Source: Paraspadella gotoi (taxonomy: Eukaryota; Chaetognatha). Taken from it: a stretch of 64,000 nt of DNA. A program made the translations under genes and the position numbers. Under the pieces are notes generated by a model, which worked only from the letters and a program-made list of their open reading frames with translations, did no database searches and was not told the DNA's origin. The stretch spans positions 9,618,538-9,682,537 of the forward strand of contig CM119266.1 in the NCBI GenBank assembly GCA_051294375.1. Direction: 5' to 3'. Below, piece after piece: positions 43,658 to 55,559 of the stretch (position 1 is the first letter of the stretch; each line of letters opens with the position of its first letter).

Positions 43658-44657
43658 ATGAACGTGAGTCACCTGGAAGTGAACTTCACGCGCCTTCTGG
43701 CGCGGTGTGAGAGCATGGCGGCCGAAAAGCGCTTCGACGATTGGCGACTCGAAAAGTACGTCCTGGCTTTGGACGAAATGCTGGCGCAGCTGTCCAACCT
43801 ACCTCCACCCGGGTCGGAGGCTAAGGTGGTTCGGCCGCCGTCGGATATGTTGGCCGCTTACCGGAAAAAGACTGACTTTCTCCGAAACCTCTCGGCCACA
43901 GAAAAACTAACCAAGGCGGGGGATAAGGCTCGCGCCAGCGCCCAGCTTCTAGGCGGGAGTCAAACGGGTCCCGCCCGAGCCTCGGCCTCGGATCAGACTC
44001 CGGGAAAAACTTCGCAGCTTCAAATGACGGCGAAGGCCAGAGTCGATCGAGATCTCAGGGACGAACTGTTCGCCAACGGGGAAGAGAAGGGAGGGGAAGA
44101 GGAGGAGGAGAAGAAGAAAGGGACCGAAAAGGGAAATCGAGATCTCGACAAGCGGGGAATGACGTCCGAGGATTTGGATCAAGTCATGCAACATCATAAG
44201 AACGCTCAGGTTCGGGATCGAGAGATCGTTAAAAAGGTTTTTTTTTCAGTTTCGGCGACGAATGGCCTCCACCCATTTATTTGCCGCAATAAAAACAAAG
44301 TCGAGCAAAAGATTCCGCCCCCAAAGACCTCCCAAACGTTTTCGTGCCCTTCCCCTCTTTTCTGCCCAAATAAATTAATAGGAAAAAATTGCCGAGGAAA
44401 TGTTGGTGATGGCGCGACACTTGAAAGAGTCCACATCCGCGGCTGGCAAAGTCGTTCGCGACGATACCCAACGAATTCAGGCCTCTTCCAAACTCGCCGA
44501 CGCAAATCTCTCAAAGCTTCAAGTGCAGAGCAAGAGACTCGAGGCGCACGTGAAGAAATGTTGCGATTGGTGGGTGTGGATTTCCCTCCTATGCGTTTGC
44601 GCTACTTTTATTATGATGGTTTTATTCATGAAATTATTTAAGAAAAGTACTTTGTGA
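43658..44657 (+). CDS. USE1: Vesicle transport SNARE USE1
   Basis: Tail-anchored SNARE of the ER, acting with syntaxin-18, SEC20 and SEC22 in fusion of Golgi-derived COPI vesicles. Exons 43658-44236 and 44382-44657; 284 aa (human about 259). The N-terminus HLEVNFTRLLARCESMAAEK followed by RLEKYVLALDEML matches the family. A charged low-complexity loop (KGGEEEEEKKKGTEKG) accounts for the extra length. The SNARE helix reads IAEEMLVMARHLKESTSAAG and continues to KLQVQSKRLEAH. A C-terminal hydrophobic anchor (ISLLCVCATFIMMVLFM) ends in a basic KLFKK tail. The first ATG giving the conserved N-terminus was chosen. Confidence 0.93.
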
Positions 44658-45208
44658 CGGTTAGTTCTGCATTGAATGGAAGGCTAATGTTTTTATATTT
44701 AACAATCAATGTATTTTGAAAACTACTGATAATTACTTATTGCTCGCCTCCTAATATATGTGCTTTAACTTTTTAGATACAAGTCATTTTAGGGCCACGT
44801 CGTTTTTGTCATCCAAGTTATTGAAAAGGTTTTTAAGTATATGTGAAGTATAAAATGATTATGAATGAAATATTTTATTTCCGTTAATACGTTATTAGAT
44901 TTAAAAATCTGGTTTCAACCGCTTTTAACTTGATCATCATGTAACGATTTGCTGATGGTTTTTTCGGTTTGGCCCGTGTTTTCGTTCGTTTTTTTTTTCG
45001 CTACCACCTCAATAATTAATTGTGATATTTTCTCGTTGCTTAGGTACATCTGTACTTAATAAATCGGACTTGATTATCCCCGTACAATATCGAGGTTCTT
45101 CATGAAGCGTTCCCATTGTTTTTTTGAGCAGTGATTAAAGACAAAACAAAAAATCTGTCATGAAAATACATCTTTCTGTTTAATTTCTTTCATTAACTCG
45201 TGGCAACC
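44658..45208. other. Gap between USE1 and BCKDK
   Basis: AT-rich, 551 nt. Nothing recognised. Confidence 0.5.
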
Positions 45209-47394
45209 ATGACAACTAAATCTATGTCTTCGCTTCAGCCAACGTTTTTTTTGAAACGACGAATGATTGTGAGCTCTGGATTAAGTTCGCAATCAAGACA
45301 GTTTTATTTCGGGAGTGCGGACGAGAAGACTACAAATGTTTTGGTAATCCTCTTTGATTGCTGCAATATTTATCATACATAAACGAAATTAAGGTTTTTT
45401 CTTTCAGCAACGCGAAATTGATAAACCGGATTCGAATCAATCCTACCAAAGAACCGTTGAACAATACAAAGTCTTTGACATCAACAACGCGAGGGAAAAA
45501 TCTCACGGACTTACTTCTTTTTACTCTCAAAGCGCAATCGAAGCGGCCGGGGCCAAAACGTCCAGACGTTTAAAAACCAGGTGTAATTTTCACCCTGCAA
45601 AATATATACATTTTTGTCAATTTAACCAAATGTCTGTTCTTTGAATTTAGTCAGCTTCTCTACGCGGCTAAAACCGACGACGGGAGTCACATTCTGCGCA
45701 GCGCCAACTACTTGCACCAACAACTTCCGGTTCGCGTCGCGCATCGCGTATTGGGCTTTCGCCAACTCCCCTTCATCGTCGGATGCAACCCCACCATACT
45801 CTCTGTGCACCAGCTGTACATTCGCGCTTTCAACATTCTTTCCGAATTTCCGCCTATTAACGGTCCTTTATAGTTATTATTTAAATGTTATGTTATGAGA
45901 AGTAATGACAGGTCAATTTCAATACGACAATATGCAAATGAGATTGATGAACTCTCATCTCATTTTCGGTTGTATCAAAAGTTCATCTCTTATATTAACG
46001 CAAAGTTGATTTCGAAATAACAGATTTGGCGACGGAACAAGACTATTCCTCGTTGTTGCGAAGCTTGCTGGATGACCACAAGGACGTCGTGACGCATTTA
46101 GCCGCGGGTTTCAAAGAATGCAAAAAGGTGAATGAATTGTTGTTTTAACCGTCGATCAAATGGACTTTTTATCGACGATTGCCATATTTACACCCAGCAC
46201 ATGAAAAATTCTGAAGACGTTCAAATATTCCTTGACCGGACCTTGACTTCGCGTATGGGGATTCGCTTGTTAACAGGTCTTCCGCGCGTCTTAAATAAGT
46301 TTTTTTTTTTTTTAATATTACTTTTATTCGGATCTGCTTATAAATTGATTACCGCTAATTATCGTGGGCAGATCCGACATTGTTTTCTCAAACTTGTTTA
46401 ATCGAAATTGACCGTTTTCCCCCATCCTTTTTTTGGCCCATATCTAGAACACCACCTGGCGCTACACGACGAACAGCCTAACTACGTAGGCGTGTTCAAC
46501 AAAGACATGAGCCTCAAGCGACAGGTTGAGAAATGGGCGGAAGTGAGCACCAATACCTGCAAGCATCGCTATGGTCGCGCTCCTCGAGTCACGATCAACG
46601 GACACCTCAACGCTCATTTCCCTTACTTGGAACAACCGCTCTCGTACATACTCAGCGAGCTGCTGAAAAACGCTATGCGCGCCACCATACAAAATCACAT
46701 GCACGAATCCCATGTGCCAGATATCTCAGTGACGATAGGTTAGTTGCCCGGAAGGGCTATTATGTCCTCATATTTAGCCGCTGTCTATCAACTTTAATTT
46801 GACGTATGTATCAATCATGTCTGCCTCATTTCCCATCATTTTTAAGCCAACAACGAAACTGACTTCATCATTCGAGTGTCGGATCGAGGGGGCGGCATAC
46901 CGCGAGAGTTGGAAGACAAAGTGTTCGAATATCATTACACGACGGCCGACACTATGATTAGCGAAGAAAATGCAGATGACCGAGGATTCTTTAATAACTT
47001 AATCGATGGTAAATAAATGAAATTACAAGTTCTGTCGTTTTTCCTATAATTGTTATTTGAAAACAAAATGTGTAGAAAAAGTTGAGTGGTAGAGAAAATA
47101 TTTGCTGAATGGCTGAAAGTAAGACGTCTTCATTAATAGAAAAGTCTCTTGAAATTGAAAGACGTCGATCAAAATTGGCATTGATCAACATTTATCCTTT
47201 TGTTCGCAGGGGCAAACCGAGGTCCCTCCGGGCCGATGTACGGCTTCGGATTCGGGTTGCCAACCGCAAGGGCGTATGCAAAGTATCTTGGTGGTTCTCT
47301 CACGTTAAAGTCGATGCAAGGAATCGGGACTGATGTTTACCTTCAGCTCAAGCATATTGTCGATCGAAACAGGGGTGGCGGATTTTGGCTTTAA
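45209..47394 (+). CDS. BCKDK: Branched-chain alpha-ketoacid dehydrogenase kinase
   Basis: Mitochondrial GHKL-fold kinase that inactivates the branched-chain ketoacid dehydrogenase complex. Exons 45209-45343, 45408-45580, 45651-45862, 46024-46127, 46198-46276, 46448-46738, 46847-47008, 47210-47394; 446 aa (human 412). The basic N-terminus rich in Ser/Arg suits a mitochondrial presequence. Regulatory helices carry [35 protein letters not shown] and [18 protein letters not shown]-site boxes: N box [11 protein letters not shown]1 [10 protein letters not shown]2 [20 protein letters not shown]. Matches to BCKDK ([18 protein letters not shown]) are closer than to pyruvate dehydrogenase kinases. The donor of exon 3 (GTCCTT) is weak but phase-correct. 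Confidence 0.92.
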
Positions 47395-47632
47395 CGAAAA
47401 TGTAACTCATTTTCTCTTGACGTTAGTCTATTTACAAAGTAATTTGACCACAAAAAATTACAAATTACAAAAATTAAATTTCCATTATTTTTGTTCTATT
47501 TATTTACTTTTAGGGCATAACTTTTTTGAAAATAAAATATTACTTTCCTAAACTTAATATTCAATTTACTTTAAAGTCATAATTCGGAAGAATTGATATC
47601 AAAAGCTATGTAGATACTTCGAAGCAACTTTT

Positions 47633-48971
47633 TCATTGGATGATTTCATATTGTGCTCTTATGTTTTTCGCAAGGCAGCAACCAAGAATAATACCAAGAA
47701 TTTGACACACAGTAACAACAACAGCAGAAATTACCATGTTGAGCACATTTTCCTGAAATTTTTAAGTAATCGGATTAGTAAGGTCGAATAAGCCACTACG
47801 AATTTTATCTAAACCAAAACTAGTTATTGACCTGACTTTTAAAAAAAATTAAATGTTAAATTCTTTAAGTTACGTATGACAGTCAAAATGCTCAGCTGGA
47901 AAGCAAGAAACGGCCATTGTTGATCAATTAATATTTATAAAAAAATTAGTTATTTACCTCGAAAAGCTTTTGAACTGACGTGAGACACGGGAGTCTGAAT
48001 ATTTCCGAAGATTTACCAATATTTTTACCACAGTCAGCATCGTTTTGCTTTTTACAGCAACTTGGTGGAACAGTATTCTTCCCCAATACGGCAAACCAGT
48101 CGGTAAAATTTTGAGCTCCACAGCATTCGAATTGTGTCTAATGAAATGTTAGTGATCGGCGAATTAGAGCAACAACCATTATTAGCCAATAGCCAAGGTT
48201 GTTTTTTGAGAACTATGTAACGGACCTGAATGAAGTCCCATCCATGATGAATAGCCTTGTCTTTTTCGTACTTGTTTACTGAATCAGTTAAGCCTTTTTT
48301 GACGGTTTTTCCAATTTTTTCTCTGTAGTTTGTTACAATGTATTTTTAAAATGTTTTTAGGCAACCATCGTCTGATGGCTGAGGTAATTTTAGGTTACAA
48401 CTTACTTTAAAACTATTCCGGTCACTGCAACGCCGATTTCCAATACAAAAATTAATCCAATAAATACGGAAAATGTAATAAGCATGCAGTAATTTTCCTT
48501 AAGTGAAAATTTTTAAGTATATTGGAACGTCATATTTGTAATCTCGTAATTTATAAATGCTTACCCGAAGTGCTCCACAGCATCCGAAAAAAGCGACTAT
48601 TAATATTATTAATCCGATTCCCATAAGTACTATCGCTGGAGAGAGTTCCGTTTCACCTACGATATTGCAAAAAGTTATTAACAAATAGCCTTTTTAGGAG
48701 AGGTCAGATTTATCGATCATATATGGGCTAAACCTAAATATTATAAAAAATTCTGGGTTTTATATTCACTAATGCAATTTCTGAATATTCGGGGGGGGGA
48801 CTTACCTATAACATTAGCGATATCCTGAAACTTTGACTGTACGGCCGCCCCGGTTATAATCAATCCCAGTCCAATTAGAAAAAACAATAAGTTAAAACCG
48901 AAAAGCAAATATTTGATGCATTTCATTGCACCATGAACAGATACAAACTGTTGTCGCTCTTTGTACGTCAT
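47633..48971 (-). CDS. Tetraspanin
   Basis: Four-pass membrane organiser. Exons 48971-48806, 48656-48565, 48497-48406, 48322-48226, 48137-47958, 47752-47633; 248 aa, all phases consistent. TM1 follows HGAMKCIKYLLFGFNLLF; TM2 reads AIVLMGIGLIILIVAFFGCC, with the usual polar and Cys residues; TM3 lies in the ENYCMLITFSVFIGL exon. The large extracellular loop contains the hallmark ECCGAQNF (CCG) and a PPSCC motif, so at least two disulfides are expected. TM4 is followed by a short tail (AKNIRAQYEIIQ). Overall it is closest in style to the CD63/CD9 group, but I cannot assign an orthologue. It is divergent from KCTD3 with a 1.66-kb gap. Confidence 0.9.
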
Positions 48972-50633
48972 CGTGGTGTTTTGCAGGGTGGTCCTAATTT
49001 TTAATTAGTTATTAAAAGTTTTTTGTGTGAAACAAAAATAAAAAAAGAAAAACATTCTTACCGGAGTAGACTCCTTTCCGATCAGTTTTTGGGTTTGTTG
49101 ATCCGCCAACTTTAACCGTGCGCTTGATTTGTCACGTCATGACAAAACTGAATGGAAGTCATTCTTATGCCATTATACCTCCAGACTTGGTTACAAAATT
49201 TACGGTAAATTTTTTGACACACGTCATTATCGTCGAGTGACGAATTTACCTTGCTTCGATTCAACCAGAATTAATTTTAACTCGATAATTTTTGAATCTA
49301 CTCACCCGGATTTCTTTGTGAATCGTCACATATCACCGAACAATCGAAAAAAGATCGAAGTTGCTCGCTATTCAGGGTGAAAATAATGATTTCAGCTAAA
49401 TAAATATCGTCCTACTCGAGCTACTGACTGGAAATCAGGCAAATACGCTGCTATCAAACCGGTTTGAATCACCGTAACTCCAATTGTTCAATGCCCAACC
49501 TCCTGAGTCGCAGCTCAAGCGTTTGCAATGAGTTTGAAGGGCATATGTTTTTCTAAACAATTGGTTCGATTCCTTTACCTTTGTTTTTTTATTTTTATTA
49601 CTTGAACGTTGCAAAATAGAATGTTTTAAATGTGGGCTTTTTCTTTGTCGAAACTCGAAACATTTCTAAGTAGCACAGCAATAAATGTAAAAAAAATGCA
49701 ACTGGAGTCAAATAATGCATAAATCTGAAAAGCGAGTGTTTCAGTAACGATTCTGATGAAATTAGAGGGGTTATTAACCTTGTACGTTTAGAAATTGATT
49801 GAGGTTAAAGGTTAAATTATATACGTATCTTAAGAATTATTAACTTCATTACCACTCTGATAGTTTTATTCCTTATTTCGGCCAAATTCTATAAAACTTT
49901 ATTTTATTATAAGATTAAATTAAAATTAAAATATAAGAATATTAAGATATTTTTTTTTCTAATTTTACTGCATGAAATTTGTATATTCAATACAAAAAAT
50001 AGCATATTAGCAAACTTTCGCCGACCGGGTGAAGGGGGTTTAGAGTTAAAATTGATAAATTTTCAATAATTAATCATGGTTTGAAGATGCATGGTTCATC
50101 GTTCTACTTCCAATTTTCCCAGATTATTCCAAATCTGACTTGAACTGATGATGTTCATGAAGCTGAAAATTAAGGTAAACTAATATTTTTGAGGTAATAA
50201 ATACGTTTTTGTGGAAGAGTAAACGTCTGTGTAACTGTTGAAAACAAAAATAATAAAAAAAATTTTGACCATTTTTTGCCCCAATGGGTGACCTCCCGAG
50301 GGGCCCTTATCTCGAATAATATGAAGCCTTCTGTATTGTACTCTGCACTAGTTTCAAAATATAATTAGTTAAATTTTCTATATTTTTTGTCATTTTTTTT
50401 TCCGCTGTTGTCATTTTGTTGATTTTCCTCGCTGAATCGAACGCTGCCTCTCTTAAAGGTTCAGCATGTCCTTCGGCTCGTCCAATGGCCACTTCGTGCC
50501 TGATCTCTGCCGAACTTGTAGTACTTGAACCAACTTCTAAAAAAAAAAAAAAAGCTTCTAAAATATCTGACTCAGTATTTCGTTTGGTTTTTTTTTCTTC
50601 TCGGTTCCTTAATTCCTCTCTCTATTCGCGCAG
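48972..50633. other. Gap between tetraspanin and KCTD3
   Basis: AT-rich region between divergent genes. Open frames at 49129-49380 (+) and about 50307-50540 (-) have no recognisable motifs and are not called. The stretch ends with a pyrimidine tract and GCGCAG directly before the KCTD3 ATG. No RNA gene was seen. Confidence 0.5.
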
Positions 50634-52124
50634 ATGTCCGCGATCCCCGCAGAAATAATCAACTTGAACGTCGGGGGCCAGAGATTTTCTACGTCCAGAG
50701 AAACTTTATCCTGGTCCCCCGACTCGTTCTTCACGAGCTTGCTCTCCGGCAGAATCCCCATCCTGAAGGACGAAGGCGGCGCCATCTTCATCGATCGCGA
50801 CCCGAAACTCTTCGCCGTAATCCTCAACTTTCTGCGCACGAAGGAGATCGCCCCCGCGGGAGCCGATATCTCCGCCCTGCGACACGAAGCGGAATTCTAC
50901 GGGATCGCCTCTCTGGCCAAGCGACTCATTCTCTGCGAAGACCTCGATCACTCGGGATGCGGCGACGTTCTTTTCCACGGCTGCATCTCCCCGCCGATGG
51001 GCATCTTCGAGGACGCGAATCCCGGAGGATCGGTCGGAGGAGGAGAGCCCAGGATGATCGGTCATCCGGGGCTGATGACGACGCAGTCTTACCCCCGAAC
51101 CAACGAGAGCGAGATACAGGGCCATAGCAGGTTAGACCCGTGATTGGCGCGGCGCTCGAGGGTTGCGGTCGGTTAACGAATGTATCTTATTCTCGCAGGC
51201 ATTCGTCTTGGGACTTGAGATTCTCCTCCGGCCATCATCTCGCCAACTCTGATCATCATACTCGGCATTCCCGTCATTCCTCGGCCGAATACCGACAAAT
51301 CAAGACCGATCTGGGGTTCTGTCTCGGCATGCCCAGCGTTTTGCCGGATCCCGCCCAAGTGCACATCATTCAGGGTCATCACAACTGGATCGCCGTCGCC
51401 TACTCGCGCGTCATCTGCTGCTTCAAAGCCTCGGAGACGACCGGGTGGAGCCTGATTTTCACGTCGCCGCGAACCGAGGTCAACATCGAGAGGATCGCGC
51501 TCAACTCCAAAGTGTTGGGAACCAATCAGGAGATCAAAGAGAAACTGGTGGCGATTTCTCACGGAAGCTCGATCAGATTGTGGTGCATACAAGACACAGG
51601 GAATCACAACAGTTCCGAAATCGGCGTCTTCAATATGAAAGTTCACGTGGACGCGCTCTTCTTTATCGGGAGCCAGTTGGTTTCAACGAGCAGCAAGGGA
51701 AAGGTCGGAGTCTGGCACGCCATGACCCAGAATTTTCAGATACAGGTATCTTTTCCTTTAAAATTAATCTAATTTTTTATGCAAGACTGTTTTTAGCTAA
51801 AGCCCATGATGAATTGCCATATTTTGCATCTGTAACCAGGACGTTGCTCCAATAACGAGTTTCGACACTGCGGGGTCGTTTCTCTTGCTCGGCTGTAACA
51901 ACGGGTCCATCTATTACGTTGACATGCAAAAATTTCCCCTCAGAATGAAAGATAACGATCTGTTAGTAACCGAGTTATACAAGGTAAGTTAAGTTTTTCC
52001 GGTTATTTAAATAGTCTTTGTGGGATATACAAGTACATTTATTATTTGTAAAAATTTCAATTCACATCGCGGAATCATTTTTCAAGGCAGTTCAGTTACA
52101 AATGATTTAGATAAAAAATCAAAG

Positions 52125-52175
<51 letters not shown>

Positions 52176-53616
52176 GGGGGGGCTGATTTTTAATCAGGTC
52201 ATAATGCTTGAACAGAGAAAGGCCGAAGCCCTCCCCCCCTTTGCACCTGCACATCAATATTTTTTAAAATTTTTTATTTTAAAGAGGTTTAGATAAGTTA
52301 TTTAGCAGGGGAATCCAAGCGTTTGTCTTGACAAAGACTCTCTATTTAAATATTAATTAACCTGTTCATGCGATGTCCTTACAACAAATTTTATTGTTAT
52401 TGTTGTGAACGGGGCGAAATTGATTCGAGAAAACTCTTGTTTACGAAATAAGGATCCAAACGGAGACGCCATTACGGCTTTAAGCGTTTACTTGACGCCA
52501 AAGACGAGTTTGAGCGGAAACTGGATTGAGATCGCCTATGGAACAAGCGCCGGGACCGTAAGAGTCATTGTTCAACATCCAGAAACCGTCGGTCATGGAC
52601 CCCAACTTTTTCAGGTATCAGCGTTTAAATTGCTTTTTATTCTTGAATCCTCTTTAAGTGAGATTTTCTTGGTCAGACATTTACAGTTCACCAAAGTCCC
52701 GTAACGAGGGTGATGCTCTCTGAGAAACACCTCGTATCCGTCTGCTCCGAATACAACCATGTTCGTACCTGGTCGGTAACTCGATTCCGGGGAATGATAT
52801 CGACGCAGCCAGGATCAACGCCGTTAGCCTCTTTCAAAATAATTACGCTCGAAGACACCGAGCCTTACATATCGTATTTCGCAGGTGTGTTTGTTGGAGT
52901 AGTTACTCAAGAATATTTATTCTGTTTGTATAGGAGTGGGACTCATTTAGTATAGTTCTAAGAACCAATCGCTTACATTTGTAATAAAATACAAGAGAGA
53001 AAACAAAATCCACCCAGGAAACGATTACGGTCCCTACGGTGAAAGGGACGACACCCAAGTCTTCATCCAAAAGGTGGTGCCCGACACTTGCCAAGTTTTC
53101 GTGCGACTCAGCTCCAACGGGCAACGAATTTGTTCGATTCGCGCCGTCGACGGAAGCAGCATCACTGCCTTCACCGTTCACGAGTACGAAGGAACGTCCC
53201 GCATGAGTTCGCGGCCGCGACGGTTTCTCTTCACGGGCCACTCCAACGGATCGATCCAAATCTGGGACCTGACGACGGCCATGGAAGTGTTTCGCTCGAA
53301 GACGGACGCGCGTGTCTTGGAGGACGATTGTAGTTTCGGGGGACCCACGCCGAAAGAACTCTTGCGGCTGTTGGATCAGTGCGATCTCAGTTTTTCCTCC
53401 GCTCCGACGCCCAACGTTTCCCCGTCGCCGAGTTTGTTGACGGGGTTGGCCCCGTTGCAACCCGCCCTCACTTCAAATGGCAGTTTGGGTAGACTGAAGG
53501 CCTCGTCCAATATGGCGCTGTTCAACAGCAGCAACCTTTCATTGGATGCGGGAAACGGAGATGCGGGGAACAACGCTCAAGCGAACGCCCAACGCTTGCC
53601 GCTTCCGCAGATCTGA
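50634..53616 (+). CDS. KCTD3: BTB/POZ and WD-like protein KCTD3/SHKBP1
   Basis: Cytosolic protein with a potassium-channel T1/BTB domain and a WD-like propeller; vertebrate KCTD3 regulates HCN3 channels and SHKBP1 modulates EGFR-CIN85 signalling. Exons 50634-51130, 51199-51745, 51840-51983, 52453-52614, 52677-52884, 53018-53616; 718 aa. The BTB domain (about residues 5-105) starts [20 protein letters not shown] and includes [20 protein letters not shown]. The propeller shows [36 protein letters not shown] and [18 protein letters not shown]. The Ser/Asn-rich tail (about 120 aa) is unstructured. One animal gene probably stands for both vertebrate paralogues. A CGCGCAG acceptor-like site directly abuts the ATG. 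Confidence 0.92.
52127..52171 (+). repeat. AG dinucleotide microsatellite
   Basis: About 22 AG units followed by a run of G, in KCTD3 intron 3. Likely polymorphic. Confidence 0.95.
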
Positions 53617-54246
53617 ATAAATTGTGCCTTGGTGAATGGTGATTGTTTTGATTCTGTTATGCATGCTTGGGATTTGATATTCTAACCTGTTCTAAAAATG
53701 GGTTATGAAGTTGCTCCTTATATGGTATTCGAATATCCACAAAGAATTAATATTTTGATGTACTCGCGATGATAAATGTAGTGGTAAATATCACCACCTT
53801 CCAGCCATTTTCATACCATGTCGATACCCCTATATACGTTTTATTTTGTTATGTTTATATTGAGGGTCGAGGAAGAATTTTTCTAGTCATAGTAAATAGT
53901 GGAGCCATGTAGCTATAATGCCATTATTTGATCACCAACTGATTTCCCGACCCATTTTCCGGAGTGAACTCGAGTTTCTTATTTCCGAGGTTCAAGGGGG
54001 GGGTCCTTTTCTCATTGAGATTAATTGCGGATGGTCTGCAATAGATGCTGGTCTATTTATAACGTGTTGTATGTGCCTTGCCCCTTTATTTAAAAACCTT
54101 TTTTTAGTTGTTTAGTTTAAGTTAATACGTTTTAAATAAGTTACTTAAAAATTCTAAAATTCACATTAAAATTAATCGTATTAAAATACCTTATTCATCC
54201 GGTTTTCTTGCTCATGTTTTTGAAATGTTTTTAGATTGAAAAAAAG
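53617..54246. other. Gap between KCTD3 and SOD2
   Basis: AT-rich, 630 nt, with a short run of nine G at about 53996. No gene recognised. Confidence 0.5.
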
Positions 54247-55190
54247 ATGCTGTTGTCGACTTCGGCGCGATTCATGCGTTCGGCTTCCCAGGGATACGTC
54301 TCCCTGTTGAGTAGGTCGGTCAACGATGTAAACGGGCATCGAGGAAAGCATTCCCTTCCAGACTTACCTTACGATTACAATGCCCTGGAGCCGACGATTT
54401 CGGCCGATATCATGAAGCTTCATCATGGGTGCGTCGCATTGAAAACGAAAACATTTATTTGTTAATAAAAGTAGTCGTGATCGTTTTTAACTTGGCAGCA
54501 AGCATCACGCCACTTACGTTACCAATTTGAACGTGGCGGAGGAGAAATGCGCAGAAGCTGTTGCCAAGGGCGACGTTTCTACCGTCATTAGTCTCGCTCC
54601 GGCGATAAAGTTTAACGGAGGCGGTCATTTGAACCACAGGTATTTTATTCGGTTTTTGAAACTATCGTCGAAAAAATAACTAACTATAAAAGCTAAGAGT
54701 AAGAAAAATGTTGTTTTCTTAAAGCATTTTTTGGCAAAACCTGTCACCAAAAGGCGGCGGTGACCCGCCCGCCGAGCTTTTGAACGCCATCAAAAAGGAT
54801 TTCGGTTCGTTAGATAACATGAAGAACCAATTGAGCGCCGCGACTGTCGCCGTTCAAGGGTCCGGGTGGGGATGGCTCGGCTGGAATAAGGGCGCGAAAC
54901 AGTTGCAGATAGCAACCTGCGCCAACCAAGATCCTCTCGGTAAAATATATTATTATTGCTAATTGTCACAAAAAACTTGAATGTCGCATTCGATAGTGTT
55001 AATAATTTCTTTAACCCCAACTTTGTTAACAGAAGCCACAACCGGACTCATTCCGCTATTCGGAATCGACGTGTGGGAGCATGCGTACTACTTGCAGTAC
55101 AAAAACGTTCGGCCCGACTATGTTAAAGCTATTTGGAACGTGGTCAATTGGCAGGACGTTACGTCCAGATTTAATAAAGCGAAATGTTAA
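54247..55190 (+). CDS. SOD2: Manganese superoxide dismutase, mitochondrial
   Basis: Converts superoxide to hydrogen peroxide in the mitochondrial matrix. Exons 54247-54428, 54499-54639, 54725-54939, 55033-55190; 231 aa. The first ~32 residues ([20 protein letters not shown] onward) are a basic, Ser-rich presequence. The mature part starts at [15 protein letters not shown]. Metal ligands are visible: the His of MKLHHGKHH, the His of GGGHLNHS, and Asp and His of DVWEHAYY. Manganese-type features GWGWLGWNK and QDPL-TTGLIP are present. An AATAAA sequence begins directly after the stop codon. Identification is secure. Confidence 0.97.
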
Positions 55191-55559
55191 TAAAACTTTT
55201 AATAAGAGCGTTTTTAATTTTTAATTTTCAACTGTTCTTTAATCATACGACGCTGACATGTCATGAAACGAATTGTGTTCTGTGATAGTGATTCTTTTAT
55301 TATTAGTTTTTTTGTTTCCTTCAGGTTGCAGATTTTGTTCACCAGGGTCACTTTTTAGGATTTTAGAGGGTTAATATAGGCTATAGAGATCTATCCGTTT
55401 CCTTCAACAAAGCAAATTATAGCCTAAGACCCTGTATTAGGACTATTGTGGGATATACAAGTTAAAGCAGTATATCTAGGACTTTTTAGGATTTGTGAAG
55501 CAAAAAAGATATTACTACCTTTTCTTTTTTGTTGGATTTTGTTGCACTGTGTCACAGCC
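55191..55559. other. Gap between SOD2 and hnRNP
   Basis: AT-rich, 369 nt. It ends with TGTCACAG two bases before the hnRNP ATG, which could be a splice acceptor. Nothing else recognised. Confidence 0.5.

Noticed and set aside
45209-47394. Pyruvate dehydrogenase kinase
   Set aside because: The regulatory-domain blocks ([30 protein letters not shown]) match the branched-chain kinase better.
49129-49380. 83-codon plus-strand frame upstream of the tetraspanin
   Set aside because: No ATG with support and no family resemblance; neighbouring sequence is non-coding in character.
50307-50540. Minus-strand open segment (IRHEVAIGRAEGHAEPLREA) after a strong poly-T acceptor-like tract
   Set aside because: It could be a terminal exon, but there is no upstream exon on that strand before KCTD3 coding sequence and no recognisable family. 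Transcript data would be needed to revive it.
50525-51127. 200-codon Arg-rich plus-strand frame
   Set aside because: Overlaps KCTD3 exon 1 in another frame, while the true frame carries an unmistakable BTB domain.
52903-53460. 185-codon minus-strand frame opposite KCTD3 exon 6
   Set aside because: No motif, and it is fully explained by the codon bias of the real exon.
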